This document shows positions 50,030-59,633 of a stretch of 64,000 bases of DNA, in pieces (position 1 is the first letter of the stretch; each line of letters starts with the position of its first letter). Source of the DNA: Armatimonadota bacterium (GTDB lineage Bacteria; Armatimonadota; Fimbriimonadia; Fimbriimonadales; Fimbriimonadaceae); NCBI GenBank assembly GCA_025360125.1, contig JANYCU010000035.1:1-64000 (forward strand), given 5' to 3'. Below the pieces are notes generated by a model, which worked only from the letters and a program-made list of their open reading frames with translations, did no database searches and had not been told where the DNA came from. A program made the position numbers and the translations under genes.

Positions 50030-51994
50030 ATGAAACGATCCAAACTGTGCCAATTCGGCTTATTTGTGCTCCTTCTCCTGTCCCTTTTTGGGTGTGGCGG
50101 AGCGGGTGGCAGCCTAGCCGGAGTATTTAACCTCTTCATCACCGATGACGCATCCGCGACCTACCAAGGCGTTTGGGTCAAGCTCTATAAGGCCGAGCTT
50201 CAGGGTGACGGCGGAAAGTCGGTTGTCCTTTTCGACAGCCCCGAAGGCGTCACCGTCAACCTTCGACAGCTCAACGACGGCGCCAGCAAGTTCCTCTTGC
50301 TCGCACCGGGAACCGTTCCTGACGGAACCTACAACAAAGTTCAATTTGAAATTAACAAGACGGTTAACTTGGTTGCCGCCGGTAGCGGAATTGCCTCAAC
50401 GGCTCAATTCCCGGCAGCGCTCGACAATCCGGCGGGCAACTCCCTGTTGACGGCAAATCTCTCGCCAAACATCGTCATGCCAGGAGCCAACAAGGTCGTT
50501 ATCGACTTTGACCTCAAGCATTGGGATGTTGTGAACGGGATTATTACTCCAGTTCTGAAGCACCACGACGGCACCGGACTCGAAGACGGATCACGCCATG
50601 AGCGCTTCGAATATAACGGAACGATCGGACCGATCAGCGGAACCGCTCCGACCCTTTCCTTCGACTTTGCGCTTAAAACAGGTGGCAACATTCACGTGAC
50701 CACCGACGAGACCACCGACATCGTGGGTCAAGGCGACAACGCTGGCCCCACCGCCGGACGACCAGCCGAAATCCTCGGCATCTTCGACCCAATCACCAAC
50801 TCGGTAAAAGCGAATATCATCCACTACATTTCGGCTGGTGAAGCGAGCGACCTTGCTAAGGCCGCTGGAAAACCTTCAAATATTAACAGCGAAGCAGGTT
50901 CGTTTGACCTCGCTCCGAAGTACACCAAGGGCTTTGCACCAAAAGGCGACAAGGTTTCGATCACTACTGATTCGAATACGGTGTTCAAAGGTAAGCACGG
51001 CGTTACTCTGAGCCAAGGTGATTTCTTCGCTGCTCTCAGCGCTGCTGGAGATCATGCAAGCATCGACCTCGACGGAACTTATAACGACGGTAGCAACACG
51101 CTGGCGGCGAAAGACGTTCACATCGAAAACGACGCCGAGTTTGCCGACGCAAAAGCGTATGGTCAGACTTCGAATCCAACCACCGACGGCTTTACGTTCG
51201 ATCTCGCCATCGCTCATTCCGATGGATTGACAGGTGCAGGATCATCGATCAAGATTCAGCTCACACCAGACGCTGATATCAAAGGTCCTCACGGAGTTGT
51301 AACGACCAAAGAACAGTTCTTCTCGCTTTTGGCTGAGAAGGCTCGAACGGTAGGAATCCGGGGTTCATTCAACGCCGATACTCAGACTCTCCTCGCAGCT
51401 CATATCGAATACGTGGTTGACCAAACCGTGAACATCACGGCCAAAGGTTCGACTTCGAATCCTAATAACCAAACCGGAGAGTTCGACTTCTTGGTAACCC
51501 AAGCGTCGGGAATCGATTTGAGTCACTCAACTCCAATCCATCTCACTGTGAACGCCAATGCGACGTTTACTGGTCCTAACGGCGAAGCGTTGAACTACGA
51601 CACGTTCTTCAACCTGCTTATTGCTGGTTCGCAAAAGCTCAATATCACCGGAGCGGTGACGTTGCCAGGCGGCGCAATCAGTATCACTGGCATCACGGTT
51701 CAAGCTTCGGACGTGATCCAGCCGGATGCTCGGGGTGCGACTAGCACACCTAACTCTGATGCGGGATCGTTTGTCCTGACCTTGTCAGAGCATCACGGGT
51801 TTAACCCGGCAGAGGGGCCGATGAATGTGCTTCTCGCCGAGGGTGCGGTTCTCAAGGGTCCCCAAGGGATTTCGATCAATCGAGGACAACTGTTCTCGTA
51901 CTTGACCGAGCACTCGCGAACAGCAAAGGTAACCGGAAGTTATTCGGACGGCATCTTTACTGCGACCAAGGTCGAACTGATCTTTAACCAGTAG
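50030..51994 (+). CDS. DUF4382 lipoprotein with four tandem repeats
   Basis: About 654 residues from ATG 50030, with a lipoprotein signal ending LLLSLFGCGG. Residues about 27-200 form a DUF4382 domain (NLFITDDASATYQGVWVKLYKAEL, PDGTYNKVQFEI). A DUF5666-like unit follows, then four repeats of about 90 residues, each with GxTSNP-like start, a (G)F(D/T)L strand, VTTDxNTVFKG, FFxxL and a closing GxYxxGxxTAxxV strand. It is a surface or periplasmic beta-protein of unknown role. A paralog with two such repeats follows at 52173. A terminator separates them. Confidence 0.78.
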   Translation: MKRSKLCQFGLFVLLLLSLFGCGGAGGSLAGVFNLFITDDASATYQGVWVKLYKAELQGDGGKSVVLFDSPEGVTVNLRQLNDGASKFLLLAPGTVPDGTYNKVQFEINKTVNLVAAGSGIASTAQFPAALDNPAGNSLLTANLSPNIVMPGANKVVIDFDLKHWDVVNGIITPVLKHHDGTGLEDGSRHERFEYNGTIGPISGTAPTLSFDFALKTGGNIHVTTDETTDIVGQGDNAGPTAGRPAEILGIFDPITNSVKANIIHYISAGEASDLAKAAGKPSNINSEAGSFDLAPKYTKGFAPKGDKVSITTDSNTVFKGKHGVTLSQGDFFAALSAAGDHASIDLDGTYNDGSNTLAAKDVHIENDAEFADAKAYGQTSNPTTDGFTFDLAIAHSDGLTGAGSSIKIQLTPDADIKGPHGVVTTKEQFFSLLAEKARTVGIRGSFNADTQTLLAAHIEYVVDQTVNITAKGSTSNPNNQTGEFDFLVTQASGIDLSHSTPIHLTVNANATFTGPNGEALNYDTFFNLLIAGSQKLNITGAVTLPGGAISITGITVQASDVIQPDARGATSTPNSDAGSFVLTLSEHHGFNPAEGPMNVLLAEGAVLKGPQGISINRGQLFSYLTEHSRTAKVTGSYSDGIFTATKVELIFNQ

Positions 51995-52010
51995 ATTCAC
52001 TTGATAACCC

Positions 52011-52053
52011 AAAAAGGGGGAAATGGACACGAGGTGTTCGTTTCCTCCTTTTT
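52011..52053 (+). terminator. rho-independent terminator after the first DUF4382 gene
   Basis: AAAAAGGGGGAAA (52011-52023) pairs with TTTCCTCCTTTTT (52041-52053) with one bulge, followed by CTTTT. It lies 17 bases after the stop codon. Confidence 0.75.
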
Positions 52054-52172
52054 CTTTTGTCATGTATCAAGCGATCGGCCCCGGCCCTCTTGAGTGAGTG
52101 ACGTACATGGAAAGGACGACACATTTTTTAAAAAAATCTGGCGTAGGATTCTTTTGTACGGGAGTACAGCTT

Positions 52173-53570
52173 ATGAAAAATCAGTTAAACCGAATTAGGA
52201 TTGTGACCTTGCTCATGATGGCCACACTATTCGCCATGTTTGGGTGCGGAGGTTCCGGAGGAGGAGGCTCAAGCGCATTCAATCTCTTCGCAACCGACGA
52301 CTTGCACCCGGGTTACTCTGGCGTCTGGGTTAAGATTTACAAAGCCGATCTCAAAGACACGACTGGCGCTACCGTAAACGTCTTCTCAAGTACTACTGGC
52401 TTGACGGTGAACCTGCGAGCACTCAACGACGGGGCTGCAAAGTTCTTGCTCTTGGCCCCTGGTCAGGTCCCGAACGGAACCTATAACAAAATCGTTTTTG
52501 AACTCGACAAATCCGTCACCCTCGTTGCCAACCCTTCGGGCGCGGTTACAACTGTTTCGTTCCCTAACGCTCTCGACGACCTCACGACGGCGGGTCACTC
52601 CGACTTGTCGCTAACGTTCGCTCCACCGCTAACGGTGCCAGGAACACCAAAGGTTTGCATCGATTTTGACCTGAAAGATTGGACAGTCGCGGGTGGCATC
52701 GTTACTCCGGTATTGACCAAACATGACGGAGCTGATCTTGATGATCCTTCTCGCCACGAGAAGTTCGAATTCCGGGGTCTCGTCAGCGGCTTAGCCGGAA
52801 CCGCACCGTTCCAAACGTTTACATTAACGCTTAAGAGCGGCGGAACCACTACCGTAACAACCGACGATACGACGCAAATCGTTTCGGATGGCGCATCTGC
52901 GACCCTGGCTAACGGCATGAAAGTTGAAGTGTACGGAGCCTTTGATCCACTCTTGAATTCAATCATGGCTAAGGTCGTGAGGTCTGAATCTGAGTTCGAA
53001 AATGACCAAAAAGCGATCGGAGTCGTTTCGAATCCGAACCTACTCGCCGAAACATTTACGTTGACTCCATCTTGCACTCATGGTTTCGCTCCTCAGGGCA
53101 CGTCCATAACGGTTAAGACCGACAACACGACTCACTATCGAGGTGGTCACGGGGCCAACTTGACCGAAGCTCAATTCTATACGGCGCTTGCCGCGGCAGG
53201 AGCGAATGCGACTGCCGAAGTAGAAGGAACCTACGATTCAGGAAGCAACACATTGACCGCCAAGAGCGTTCATTTCGAAAGCGAAACCGATATGGGCGAC
53301 GCAGAAGCGAAAGGAACGACGACTGCGGTTGCAGACGCAATTGCTGGAACATTCGACCTGACTGCATCGGAGACGGACGGATTTAGCAATCCAGGTAATC
53401 CACTCCACGTTGCGGTGACCGCAACCGCCGAGTATCGAGATAAGCATGGTCTAACGATGACGCAAAGTGATTTCTTCACTGCGATCATTGCGGCTCCCCA
53501 TCAAATCGAGATCAAGGGGTCATTCGCTAGCAGCATCTTCACCGCATCCAGATTGCGATTGAAGAACTAG
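52173..53570 (+). CDS. DUF4382 lipoprotein with two tandem repeats
   Basis: About 465 residues from ATG 52173, with a lipoprotein signal ending LFAMFGCGGSGGGG. DUF4382 domain (NLFATDDLHPGYSGVWVKIYKADL, PNGTYNKIVFEL), a DUF5666-like unit, then two of the 90-residue repeats seen four times in the gene before. The two lipoproteins align along their whole shared length, so they arose by tandem duplication followed by gain or loss of repeats. A terminator stands on each side. Confidence 0.78.
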   Translation: MKNQLNRIRIVTLLMMATLFAMFGCGGSGGGGSSAFNLFATDDLHPGYSGVWVKIYKADLKDTTGATVNVFSSTTGLTVNLRALNDGAAKFLLLAPGQVPNGTYNKIVFELDKSVTLVANPSGAVTTVSFPNALDDLTTAGHSDLSLTFAPPLTVPGTPKVCIDFDLKDWTVAGGIVTPVLTKHDGADLDDPSRHEKFEFRGLVSGLAGTAPFQTFTLTLKSGGTTTVTTDDTTQIVSDGASATLANGMKVEVYGAFDPLLNSIMAKVVRSESEFENDQKAIGVVSNPNLLAETFTLTPSCTHGFAPQGTSITVKTDNTTHYRGGHGANLTEAQFYTALAAAGANATAEVEGTYDSGSNTLTAKSVHFESETDMGDAEAKGTTTAVADAIAGTFDLTASETDGFSNPGNPLHVAVTATAEYRDKHGLTMTQSDFFTAIIAAPHQIEIKGSFASSIFTASRLRLKN

Positions 53571-53593
53571 GTTCATTTGAATGAGTGAAAGAA

Positions 53594-53626
53594 AGGCAAG
53601 TGGAAGTTCCACCTGCCTTTTTTTTT
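53594..53626 (+). terminator. rho-independent terminator after the second DUF4382 gene
   Basis: AGGCAAGTGGAA pairs with TTCCACCTGCCT with one mismatch and is followed by eight or more T. It starts 24 bases after the stop. Confidence 0.85.
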
Positions 53627-53664
53627 CGGGCACTTTTCGAGGCGTTTTGCGTTTGATTCTTTAG

Positions 53665-54339
53665 ATGCTGCTTGCTTCGATCTGGGTTACCTTGCTTCCG
53701 CTACCTTGGATACCCAAACATGAAGGGGGAGAAGTCATCCTGGTGGAATCCCCAAACAGCGTCGAAGCCAAGATAGTCGGCGCATTGAACGATCGGGAGC
53801 GAGCAGTAAGGACACTGTCGGTTACTTCGAAAACATACGTTGACGGGAAGTATGGTGGAACGCAAACTTACCAGTTCAAACAACCAAATCTTGAACGCGT
53901 ACGATCCACTTACGCTCATCGTTGGTCTTCCACTATTGTCGTTGACGGAAAACGGGTTTACTACGTGGGTCGTAACGGCGAATCTACTTCCTATGCATTG
54001 GGAGGTTTGGGCTTCGGTCGACCATTCGCGTTTGAGTTCTTGGCAAGTGTGTTTCCGTATAAAAACAATGTCTGGCGTACCTTTATGGGGTCCCTCAATG
54101 GCAAGCCAATGCACGTTTTAGAGCGGCTATCCGTTTCATCTCACCTCTTTCGCAACTACATCTTTGTCGACCCAGAAACTGGGTGGCCCGTCGCGATGAA
54201 GCAGACACCTGCAGGGTTGAACCCCAAGGAACTCGTTTTGTGGGAATACTATTCAATCCTGAAAGTCAACCAGCCAATTGCCGACCCGACGTTTCGGCGT
54301 CCTCGACGTATTCGTGATCGATATATTGATGAAAGGTAG
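53665..54339 (+). CDS. exported LolA/DUF2092-like protein
   Basis: A 224-residue protein with a short hydrophobic N terminus. The order of strands (YQFKQPNLERVRSTY, TIVVDGKRVYYVG, HVLERLS, IFVDPETGWPVAMKQ) is that of outer-membrane lipoprotein-carrier-like folds, in which an eleven-strand half-barrel holds lipid. It ends in a basic stretch. The family call is by pattern only. It follows the terminator and has its own ATG with no clear ribosome-binding site. Confidence 0.5.
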   Translation: MLLASIWVTLLPLPWIPKHEGGEVILVESPNSVEAKIVGALNDRERAVRTLSVTSKTYVDGKYGGTQTYQFKQPNLERVRSTYAHRWSSTIVVDGKRVYYVGRNGESTSYALGGLGFGRPFAFEFLASVFPYKNNVWRTFMGSLNGKPMHVLERLSVSSHLFRNYIFVDPETGWPVAMKQTPAGLNPKELVLWEYYSILKVNQPIADPTFRRPRRIRDRYIDER

Positions 54340-54432
54340 GTTAAGGAAATTCTTCTCTAACTTTTATCCAATTACTAAACTATAAAAACATTAATGGTGT
54401 AGTATGTCCAGATGTTGGTGAATTATTGCGGA

Positions 54433-55998
54433 ATGCCGCGACAATCATGGAGAATTTTTCTTGGGATTGCTCTATCCCTTATTGCCTCAATCTCCTTTGC
54501 AGGACATTTTGAGCGTCAGATAGATACTTCAGCCCTGATTATGACGCCAAACCCAGAGTATGGATTCGGGCCAGGAGATATTAATGGGACCTGTAGTGCC
54601 ATCACCGGGCTTGCGACTATTTCAGGTGCATTGAAATATGTTTATACATGGAAGAAAGATGTTGCATTTGGCGTTGAGCTTATAGGCGATGAGGCTCCCA
54701 TTAGCGTTGTCGCTATTGAGTCCTGCAATATGTCAGCATCGGGGGAGTCGCACTTCGGGGCCGGATATGCTGATCCAACTAGCTCTTGCAGCAATGGCAT
54801 GGGGCCAACTTGGTCTTCGCAGACTAATAGTGGCCTATTAGACATTTCTGGTGGCACAAAAATAATAACAACTTCAAATGGTACGAGAGCCAGTGTCATC
54901 ACAGGTTTCGTGAATGCTTCCGGTGAACACACTTATACAATCAATGCATCACCATCGGCTGATTCCAGTTCAGGTAACGGGTTTTCGAACGCTGGCTTCT
55001 CATATTCAGTCGCAATTTATCCGGTTACAGTTTCAGTTTCCGGGACACTGGCTTTGCCCGATAAATCCCTTGAAATTTTGCCAGGTCAACTTGCCACCGG
55101 GTCACTTTCGGTTGGGGCTCCCGGTGTTAGTTGGCTTAATACGACGACCAACCTGGATTGGTCTGTTACTGGAGAGACATTCAGATCATATTTGGCCAAT
55201 GCATCGGCGGCAACCTTACTCCCGACAGGTTCAAGGGAATGGAAGACTAAATCACCATCATGGAGGTGGGTCTCTGGTGGACTAAACGCCGTAGCAACCT
55301 GTACCAGAAGACTTTACTATCAACCAAGTGGTTACCCGAGTGCTACTATTGGGGTGAGCGTGGGATCACAAAATATCAATGTGATTGAACCAACAAGTGA
55401 TTTTAGTATCTCAATAGGCGGCGACGGACACGGTCAACTCCTTCAAACCCCACTTCTCCTGACTTCCAAGCCAATTGCCCCACCCAATGCTGTAACGGTA
55501 TTTTATCAGGTAGATACTCCATCCGAGTTCGTTGGCGCCCAAGGATACGGATTGTTTGGGTACGTTCAGCTACTGGATAATACTCAGTACAAGGCCGACA
55601 GCCAAGTCTTGTTCACTTCAAACATTACCTCCAGCCCGCCGAACTACCTCGACTCAGTTGCACTCGATACCGCTTTTCCCTATACGCCATTTCAGTTTGC
55701 GAACTCTACGCAATATACTTCGGTTGATTCTCCATTTTTTGGGATCAGCGATGCTAATGTTGCCGCCGGCATTTCATCCCTAAGTACGAATTTAAAAGGG
55801 AAAGGCTATACAATGTTTCTTGCACCTGGTAGTTCCAGCCAATTGGTTCCGATCCAAACGCTTCAGTGGACTTGGGCTGCCGAAGCTACAAAAGACGTAA
55901 ATGGAGTCTGGTCTCAATCAGCCAATACGACGGCGGTATTAGCTCCAGCTGGTACGGCTTTCATACATCCAGAGTGGACTCATCGATGGATACAATAA
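54433..55998 (+). CDS. large exported protein of unknown function
   Basis: About 521 residues from ATG 54433, with a signal peptide ending SISFAG (an ATG at 54412 would add seven residues). The body is Ser/Thr/Gly-rich and beta-stranded, with several Cys and no PEP-CTERM tail or lipid Cys. No domain recognised. It is followed after 17 bases by a TPR-like gene. Both are more AT-rich than flanking core genes, a possible sign of transfer. Confidence 0.55.
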   Translation: MPRQSWRIFLGIALSLIASISFAGHFERQIDTSALIMTPNPEYGFGPGDINGTCSAITGLATISGALKYVYTWKKDVAFGVELIGDEAPISVVAIESCNMSASGESHFGAGYADPTSSCSNGMGPTWSSQTNSGLLDISGGTKIITTSNGTRASVITGFVNASGEHTYTINASPSADSSSGNGFSNAGFSYSVAIYPVTVSVSGTLALPDKSLEILPGQLATGSLSVGAPGVSWLNTTTNLDWSVTGETFRSYLANASAATLLPTGSREWKTKSPSWRWVSGGLNAVATCTRRLYYQPSGYPSATIGVSVGSQNINVIEPTSDFSISIGGDGHGQLLQTPLLLTSKPIAPPNAVTVFYQVDTPSEFVGAQGYGLFGYVQLLDNTQYKADSQVLFTSNITSSPPNYLDSVALDTAFPYTPFQFANSTQYTSVDSPFFGISDANVAAGISSLSTNLKGKGYTMFLAPGSSSQLVPIQTLQWTWAAEATKDVNGVWSQSANTTAVLAPAGTAFIHPEWTHRWIQ

Positions 55999-56015
55999 AG
56001 TTGAAGGAAAATAAA

Positions 56016-56750
56016 ATGAAAAAACAAATTAGAATCGTGCAATGCTTGCTCGTTGTCGTTATGCCGACCGTATACTTCGCCCAAGCCTCACAGGAGCAGC
56101 CGGTTGGTCAAGAAGACGCAAAACGACAGAGGACTCGCTTCAACACTCTCGCAAAAGTTGGAAAATTTGATGAAGCTGAAAATTCCCTGAGGCTCTTAGA
56201 GACATATACGCCAAGCCCTGAAATCGACAGGTATCGTGCCAATCTTTCGTTATGGAGACAGGATTATTCTTCGGCAAAAAAACAGTTAACTATTTTCTTT
56301 GAGGGCGGCCCTGGCACAGCATCTCGATCTGTCGGAGGATGTGAACCCGTTCGAGCTTGGTATTGGTTCTTACTCGTTCAGAATGATGAGACAAAGAAGG
56401 CAGACAAGGTTTTGGAGGATTTGTTGCGGAGTCCAGTTCGTGTGGCTAGAGGAGCTGAATTGCTAAATCCGAAGGATTTGACGAGCGTCAAATTGGCTCA
56501 AGTCTATATGTACATGGGGATATGGTATTTCCATAAAGTAAATTATCTTCGGGCAGAACGATACTTTGACTTAGCTAAGATTGCCGATCCCAAGGTGATA
56601 ATTGATCCTTTATTCATATCGAAGAGCAAAGGAAGCAAAGGAAGCAATATGAAGTCATTCCGTGATGCCAAGGAAGCTGAGGAGAGTTACCCAATATTAG
56701 ATCACACAGTGTTCCAAATGAAGTTGGGCAGACCTGTACGCATCTACTAG
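56016..56750 (+). CDS. exported TPR-like protein
   Basis: About 244 residues from ATG 56016, with GAAGGAAA 5 bases ahead, and a signal peptide (MKKQIRIVQCLLVVVMPTVYFAQA). Helical repeats with spacing of about 34 residues (FNTLAKVGKFDEAENSLRLL, YFHKVNYLRAERYFDLAK) mark it as TPR-like. An ATG 10 codons upstream is possible. Cotranscribed with the large exported protein at 54433 and perhaps a partner of it. Confidence 0.6.
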   Translation: MKKQIRIVQCLLVVVMPTVYFAQASQEQPVGQEDAKRQRTRFNTLAKVGKFDEAENSLRLLETYTPSPEIDRYRANLSLWRQDYSSAKKQLTIFFEGGPGTASRSVGGCEPVRAWYWFLLVQNDETKKADKVLEDLLRSPVRVARGAELLNPKDLTSVKLAQVYMYMGIWYFHKVNYLRAERYFDLAKIADPKVIIDPLFISKSKGSKGSNMKSFRDAKEAEESYPILDHTVFQMKLGRPVRIY

Positions 56751-56828
56751 CAAGAGCCTTCTATACGCAGTCCTTTCTGGCTAAAAGGGCTGCGAGTCCT
56801 TGACTATATCCTTCGGTCCAGCCATCGT

Positions 56829-56900
56829 GTGGTCAGCTTGAATGGGCGATGGGTTTCGACCATAACCGCAAGTTCCTCGGTCTTCTTGGAACTAGTCGCC
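56829..56900 (-). pseudogene. fragment of a second homogentisate dioxygenase
   Basis: The minus strand encodes TEELAVMVETHRPFKLT, almost identical to residues near the C terminus of hmgA at 61190 (TEELAVMVDTHRPFKLT). Only about 25 codons remain. It lies in the gap between the TPR-like gene and leuB; the rest of 56751-56987 holds no gene. Confidence 0.55.
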
Positions 56901-56987
56901 ACCACGACTTTTCGTCGCCCCTGCCGCCTGTAGGTTCATATTAGCCCTAGGCAATGGGGGACACTTTTCATTCATAATCTACACACA

Positions 56988-58058
56988 ATGGCATACAAAA
57001 TTGCGGTGCTTCCAGGCGACGGAATCGGCCCAGAAGTCATCACCGAGGCGGTCAAAGTCGTCCGCGCAGCTTCCAATGATTATGATTTTGAAGAAGCTCT
57101 GATTGGCGGAATCGCATACGATCAAACTGGTCATCCGCTTCCTCCGGCTACCCTCGAACTGTGCCGAAATGCCGATGCGATCCTCATGGGTGCCGTTGGT
57201 GGCCCTCAGTGGGAGAATATTCAGCCAGCATCCCACCGACCTGAAATTGGTGCCCTTCTTGCCATTCGGTCTGAGCTCAATCTTTATGCCAACGTTCGTC
57301 CCGCTAAGACCCTCAAGGCACTCTTAAATGCTTCGCCCCTCAAGGGTGACCACGGCATGATCGACGTCATTGTGGTTCGTGAATTGACGGGCGGCATCTA
57401 TTTTGGCCAGCCACGCGAGAGACGCGACAATGGCAACACTGCGGTCGACACTTGCGTGTACACCAGAGAAGAAGTCCGACGCATTTCCGAGCAGGCCTTT
57501 GCGATTGCCCGGACCCGGCGCCACGAAATTGTCAGCGTTGACAAAGCCAACGTGCTTGAAACCTCACGATTGTGGCGAGAAGTCGTCACTGAAATGGCGA
57601 ATGCAAATCCGGATGTCAAAGTCACTCATATGCTGGTCGATAATTGCGCCATGCAACTTGTTCGGAATCCGGGCCAATTTGACGTGATTCTCACTGAGAA
57701 CATGTTTGGCGACATCTTGAGCGACGAAGCGTCGATGATCACCGGGTCACTCGGCTTGCTCCCTTCTGCTTCTCTGGGACCATCCAAGAATGGTCGGGCA
57801 TTTGGACTCTACGAGCCAGTTCATGGTAGTGCGCCAGACATTGCGGGGCAGGGTCGGGCCAATCCGATTGCCGCTATTTTGAGCGCAGCGATGATGCTTC
57901 AGTACACATTTGGCGACCTTGAGGGTGCCCAGCGAATCGAAGCGGCTTGTGAGAAGGTGCTTGACGCTGGCTTGCGAACCGCCGACATCTTTGAAAAGGA
58001 TTGTCAGCTGGTTTCGACCTCGAAATTGGGTGAAGCGATTGCGGCGGCCGTTTCGTAA
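56988..58058 (+). CDS. leuB: 3-isopropylmalate dehydrogenase
   Basis: A 356-residue enzyme of leucine synthesis, oxidising and decarboxylating 3-isopropylmalate with NAD+. Family signatures: [38 protein letters not shown], the metal-binding region [24 protein letters not shown] and [19 protein letters not shown]. Length is normal. No other leu genes are adjacent. The next gene starts 8 bases after its stop, so it may be read with the hydrolase. Confidence 0.93.
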   Translation: MAYKIAVLPGDGIGPEVITEAVKVVRAASNDYDFEEALIGGIAYDQTGHPLPPATLELCRNADAILMGAVGGPQWENIQPASHRPEIGALLAIRSELNLYANVRPAKTLKALLNASPLKGDHGMIDVIVVRELTGGIYFGQPRERRDNGNTAVDTCVYTREEVRRISEQAFAIARTRRHEIVSVDKANVLETSRLWREVVTEMANANPDVKVTHMLVDNCAMQLVRNPGQFDVILTENMFGDILSDEASMITGSLGLLPSASLGPSKNGRAFGLYEPVHGSAPDIAGQGRANPIAAILSAAMMLQYTFGDLEGAQRIEAACEKVLDAGLRTADIFEKDCQLVSTSKLGEAIAAAVS

Positions 58059-58066
58059 TTGAGTTC

Positions 58067-59140
58067 ATGAATGCCATGATTAGTTCGGTTTGCCTGCTGC
58101 TCGCTTTGGCCGGATGTAATTCATCGCCAACTAGCAACAGTGCTGCGGTCATTAATGGGGCGGTGGTGGCTCCGCCCAAGCAAGGCAACAGCCGTGAAGT
58201 CTCGTTTGATTCGGGCGGATTGATGCTTCAAGGAACGCTTGAGTTGCCTAAGGGTGCTACTGGCAAGGTTCCGGCGATGCTGCTTATTCCCGGAAGTGGT
58301 CCGACGGATCGCAACGGTAACTCTGGACTCGGCCTCACTACTGACCTACTGAAGCAGATCGCTGAGGAGCTAGCGAAGAACGGCATTGCCAGCCTGCGAT
58401 TCGATAAGCGGGCGATTAAGATTTACGCGGCAAAATGGCCCAAGGACCTCAAGGAGATGAACAAGTTCTTTGCTTGGCAACATTTTGTTGACGACGCGAA
58501 GGCGGCTTATGATTTCATGGCGAAGCAACCTGAGGTTGATATGGCGAAGACCGGAATACTTGGTCATAGCGAGGGTGCCTTGCTTTCGCTACAGATTGGA
58601 GCCGACCGGACCGGAACACCTTCTGCTCCAAAGGCAACGATCCTTATGGGAAGCACGGGTCGGCCAATGGGAATAATTCTTCACGAGCAGATCGCTCGTC
58701 AATTGAAACTTGGTAAAGCCACGCCCGAAGTGACCAAACAGTATTTGGATTATGTCGACGCCGCCTGCAGGGCCGTGGCAGATAGGAAGGAACTTCCGCC
58801 GAACATGCCACCGAACCTTGGCGCATTATTCAATGCGACGACGATGGATATTATGGGAGCCTATTGCCGTATCGACCCTAGTGAAAACGCAAAAAAGATG
58901 AGCGGTCCGGTGCTGGTCATGAACGGTGCTTTGGACGGTCAAGTTTCGGCGGAGCGCGATACGCCGCGCTTGCTGGCTGCCCTCAAAATGCGAACATCCG
59001 GCACGGTGGAATCGTTCATTGTGCCTAATTGCAGTCATAACTTTAAGCCGACGAAGCCGGATAATGTCGACACATTTGAGGGTCCGATGATTCCGGAGCC
59101 GCTTGCATTGATCATCAAATTCGCGAAAGCGAATTTATGA
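58067..59140 (+). CDS. alpha/beta hydrolase lipoprotein
   Basis: A 357-residue protein with a lipoprotein signal (LLLALAGCNSS). Alpha/beta-hydrolase features: LLIPGSGPTDRNGNS, the oxyanion region; GILGHSEGALLSLQ, nucleophile Ser elbow; VLVMNGALDGQV with the acid Asp; and the C-terminal His in PNCSHNF. It resembles YfhR/DltE-like esterases of unknown substrate. Eight bases separate it from leuB. A bidirectional hairpin follows. Confidence 0.8.
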   Translation: MNAMISSVCLLLALAGCNSSPTSNSAAVINGAVVAPPKQGNSREVSFDSGGLMLQGTLELPKGATGKVPAMLLIPGSGPTDRNGNSGLGLTTDLLKQIAEELAKNGIASLRFDKRAIKIYAAKWPKDLKEMNKFFAWQHFVDDAKAAYDFMAKQPEVDMAKTGILGHSEGALLSLQIGADRTGTPSAPKATILMGSTGRPMGIILHEQIARQLKLGKATPEVTKQYLDYVDAACRAVADRKELPPNMPPNLGALFNATTMDIMGAYCRIDPSENAKKMSGPVLVMNGALDGQVSAERDTPRLLAALKMRTSGTVESFIVPNCSHNFKPTKPDNVDTFEGPMIPEPLALIIKFAKANL

Positions 59141-59175
59141 AAACGTCCTTCTCAAGGAACTTGAGGAGGACGTTT
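59141..59175. terminator. bidirectional hairpin between convergent genes
   Basis: A 15-bp near-perfect stem (59141-59155 with 59161-59175, one mismatch) starts right after the hydrolase stop and 20 bases from the flgM-like stop. It can serve both. Confidence 0.7.
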
Positions 59176-59195
59176 CAACACGGAAGCTAAGGTGC

Positions 59196-59489
59196 TTACC
59201 GCATTCGATCGGCAATTGCTCGCCGGATCATCGTGTCCACGATGTCGTGGGAGGACGGGTTATATTCACCAGCTTCGATCTTTGCCTTGAGAGAAGCAAC
59301 CATCTCTTCTCGGTCGGGCATATCGAGGACTTGTTTGGTGAGATCTTTGACGAGTTGCGCGTCGCGTTCAGATGCATCCTCATCGGTCTCGACTCCGAGA
59401 ACGACTTTGAGGTTCTCATCTTGAACATCAACTTCTGGAGCGGTAAAGCCGCTCAATGCCTTTTTTACTTCCGTATCTGAAATCCGCAT
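59196..59489 (-). CDS. flgM: FlgM-like anti-sigma-28 factor
   Basis: A 97-residue acidic protein with the FlgM layout: an MRIS start, a disordered middle and a C-terminal helical region REEMVASLKAKIEAGEYNPSSHDIVDTMI, matching the sigma-28-binding pattern (LKxxIxxGxY...IAxxI). FlgM holds sigma-28 inactive until the hook is complete and is then exported. The upstream region supports this: a sigma-28-type promoter (59634-59661) and a GEMM-I riboswitch (59511-59612), with AAGGAAA ahead of the ATG. Confidence 0.78.
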   Translation of the reverse strand: MRISDTEVKKALSGFTAPEVDVQDENLKVVLGVETDEDASERDAQLVKDLTKQVLDMPDREEMVASLKAKIEAGEYNPSSHDIVDTMIRRAIADRMR

Positions 59490-59510
59490 TTTATTTTCCT
59501 TGCTCGATTC

Positions 59511-59612
59511 CAGACAGGCAACCCGGCTTTCTTATTTTCGGTTCGTGAGAACCAAAAACAGACCCTTAGGCTTTGCGTGATCGAGGTCACCCTCGTCGTG
59601 CCATTTTCTGTC
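59511..59612 (-). promoter_or_regulatory. c-di-GMP-I (GEMM-I) riboswitch ahead of the flgM-like gene
   Basis: On the minus strand, in order: GGCACGA, a stem CGAGG-GTGA-CCTCG with a GNRA loop, CACGCAAAGCC, GGGTCT, a stem TTTTGGTTC/GAACCGAAAA and AAAGCCGGGTTGCC. The GGCA and TGCC ends pair. The GNRA stem, the CGCAAAGCC core and the GCCGGGTTGCC strand are the GEMM-I hallmarks. The ribosome-binding site lies 22 bases after the closing stem and no terminator is seen, so control of translation is more likely than of termination. GEMM-Ib variants sense cGAMP; I cannot decide the ligand. Confidence 0.82.
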
Positions 59613-59633
59613 AGAGACTTTCGTCTATAAATC

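Noticed and set aside
50114-53077. Several minus-strand frames across the DUF4382 genes
   Set aside because: They are shadows of two well-supported lipoprotein genes with signal peptides and terminators on the plus strand.
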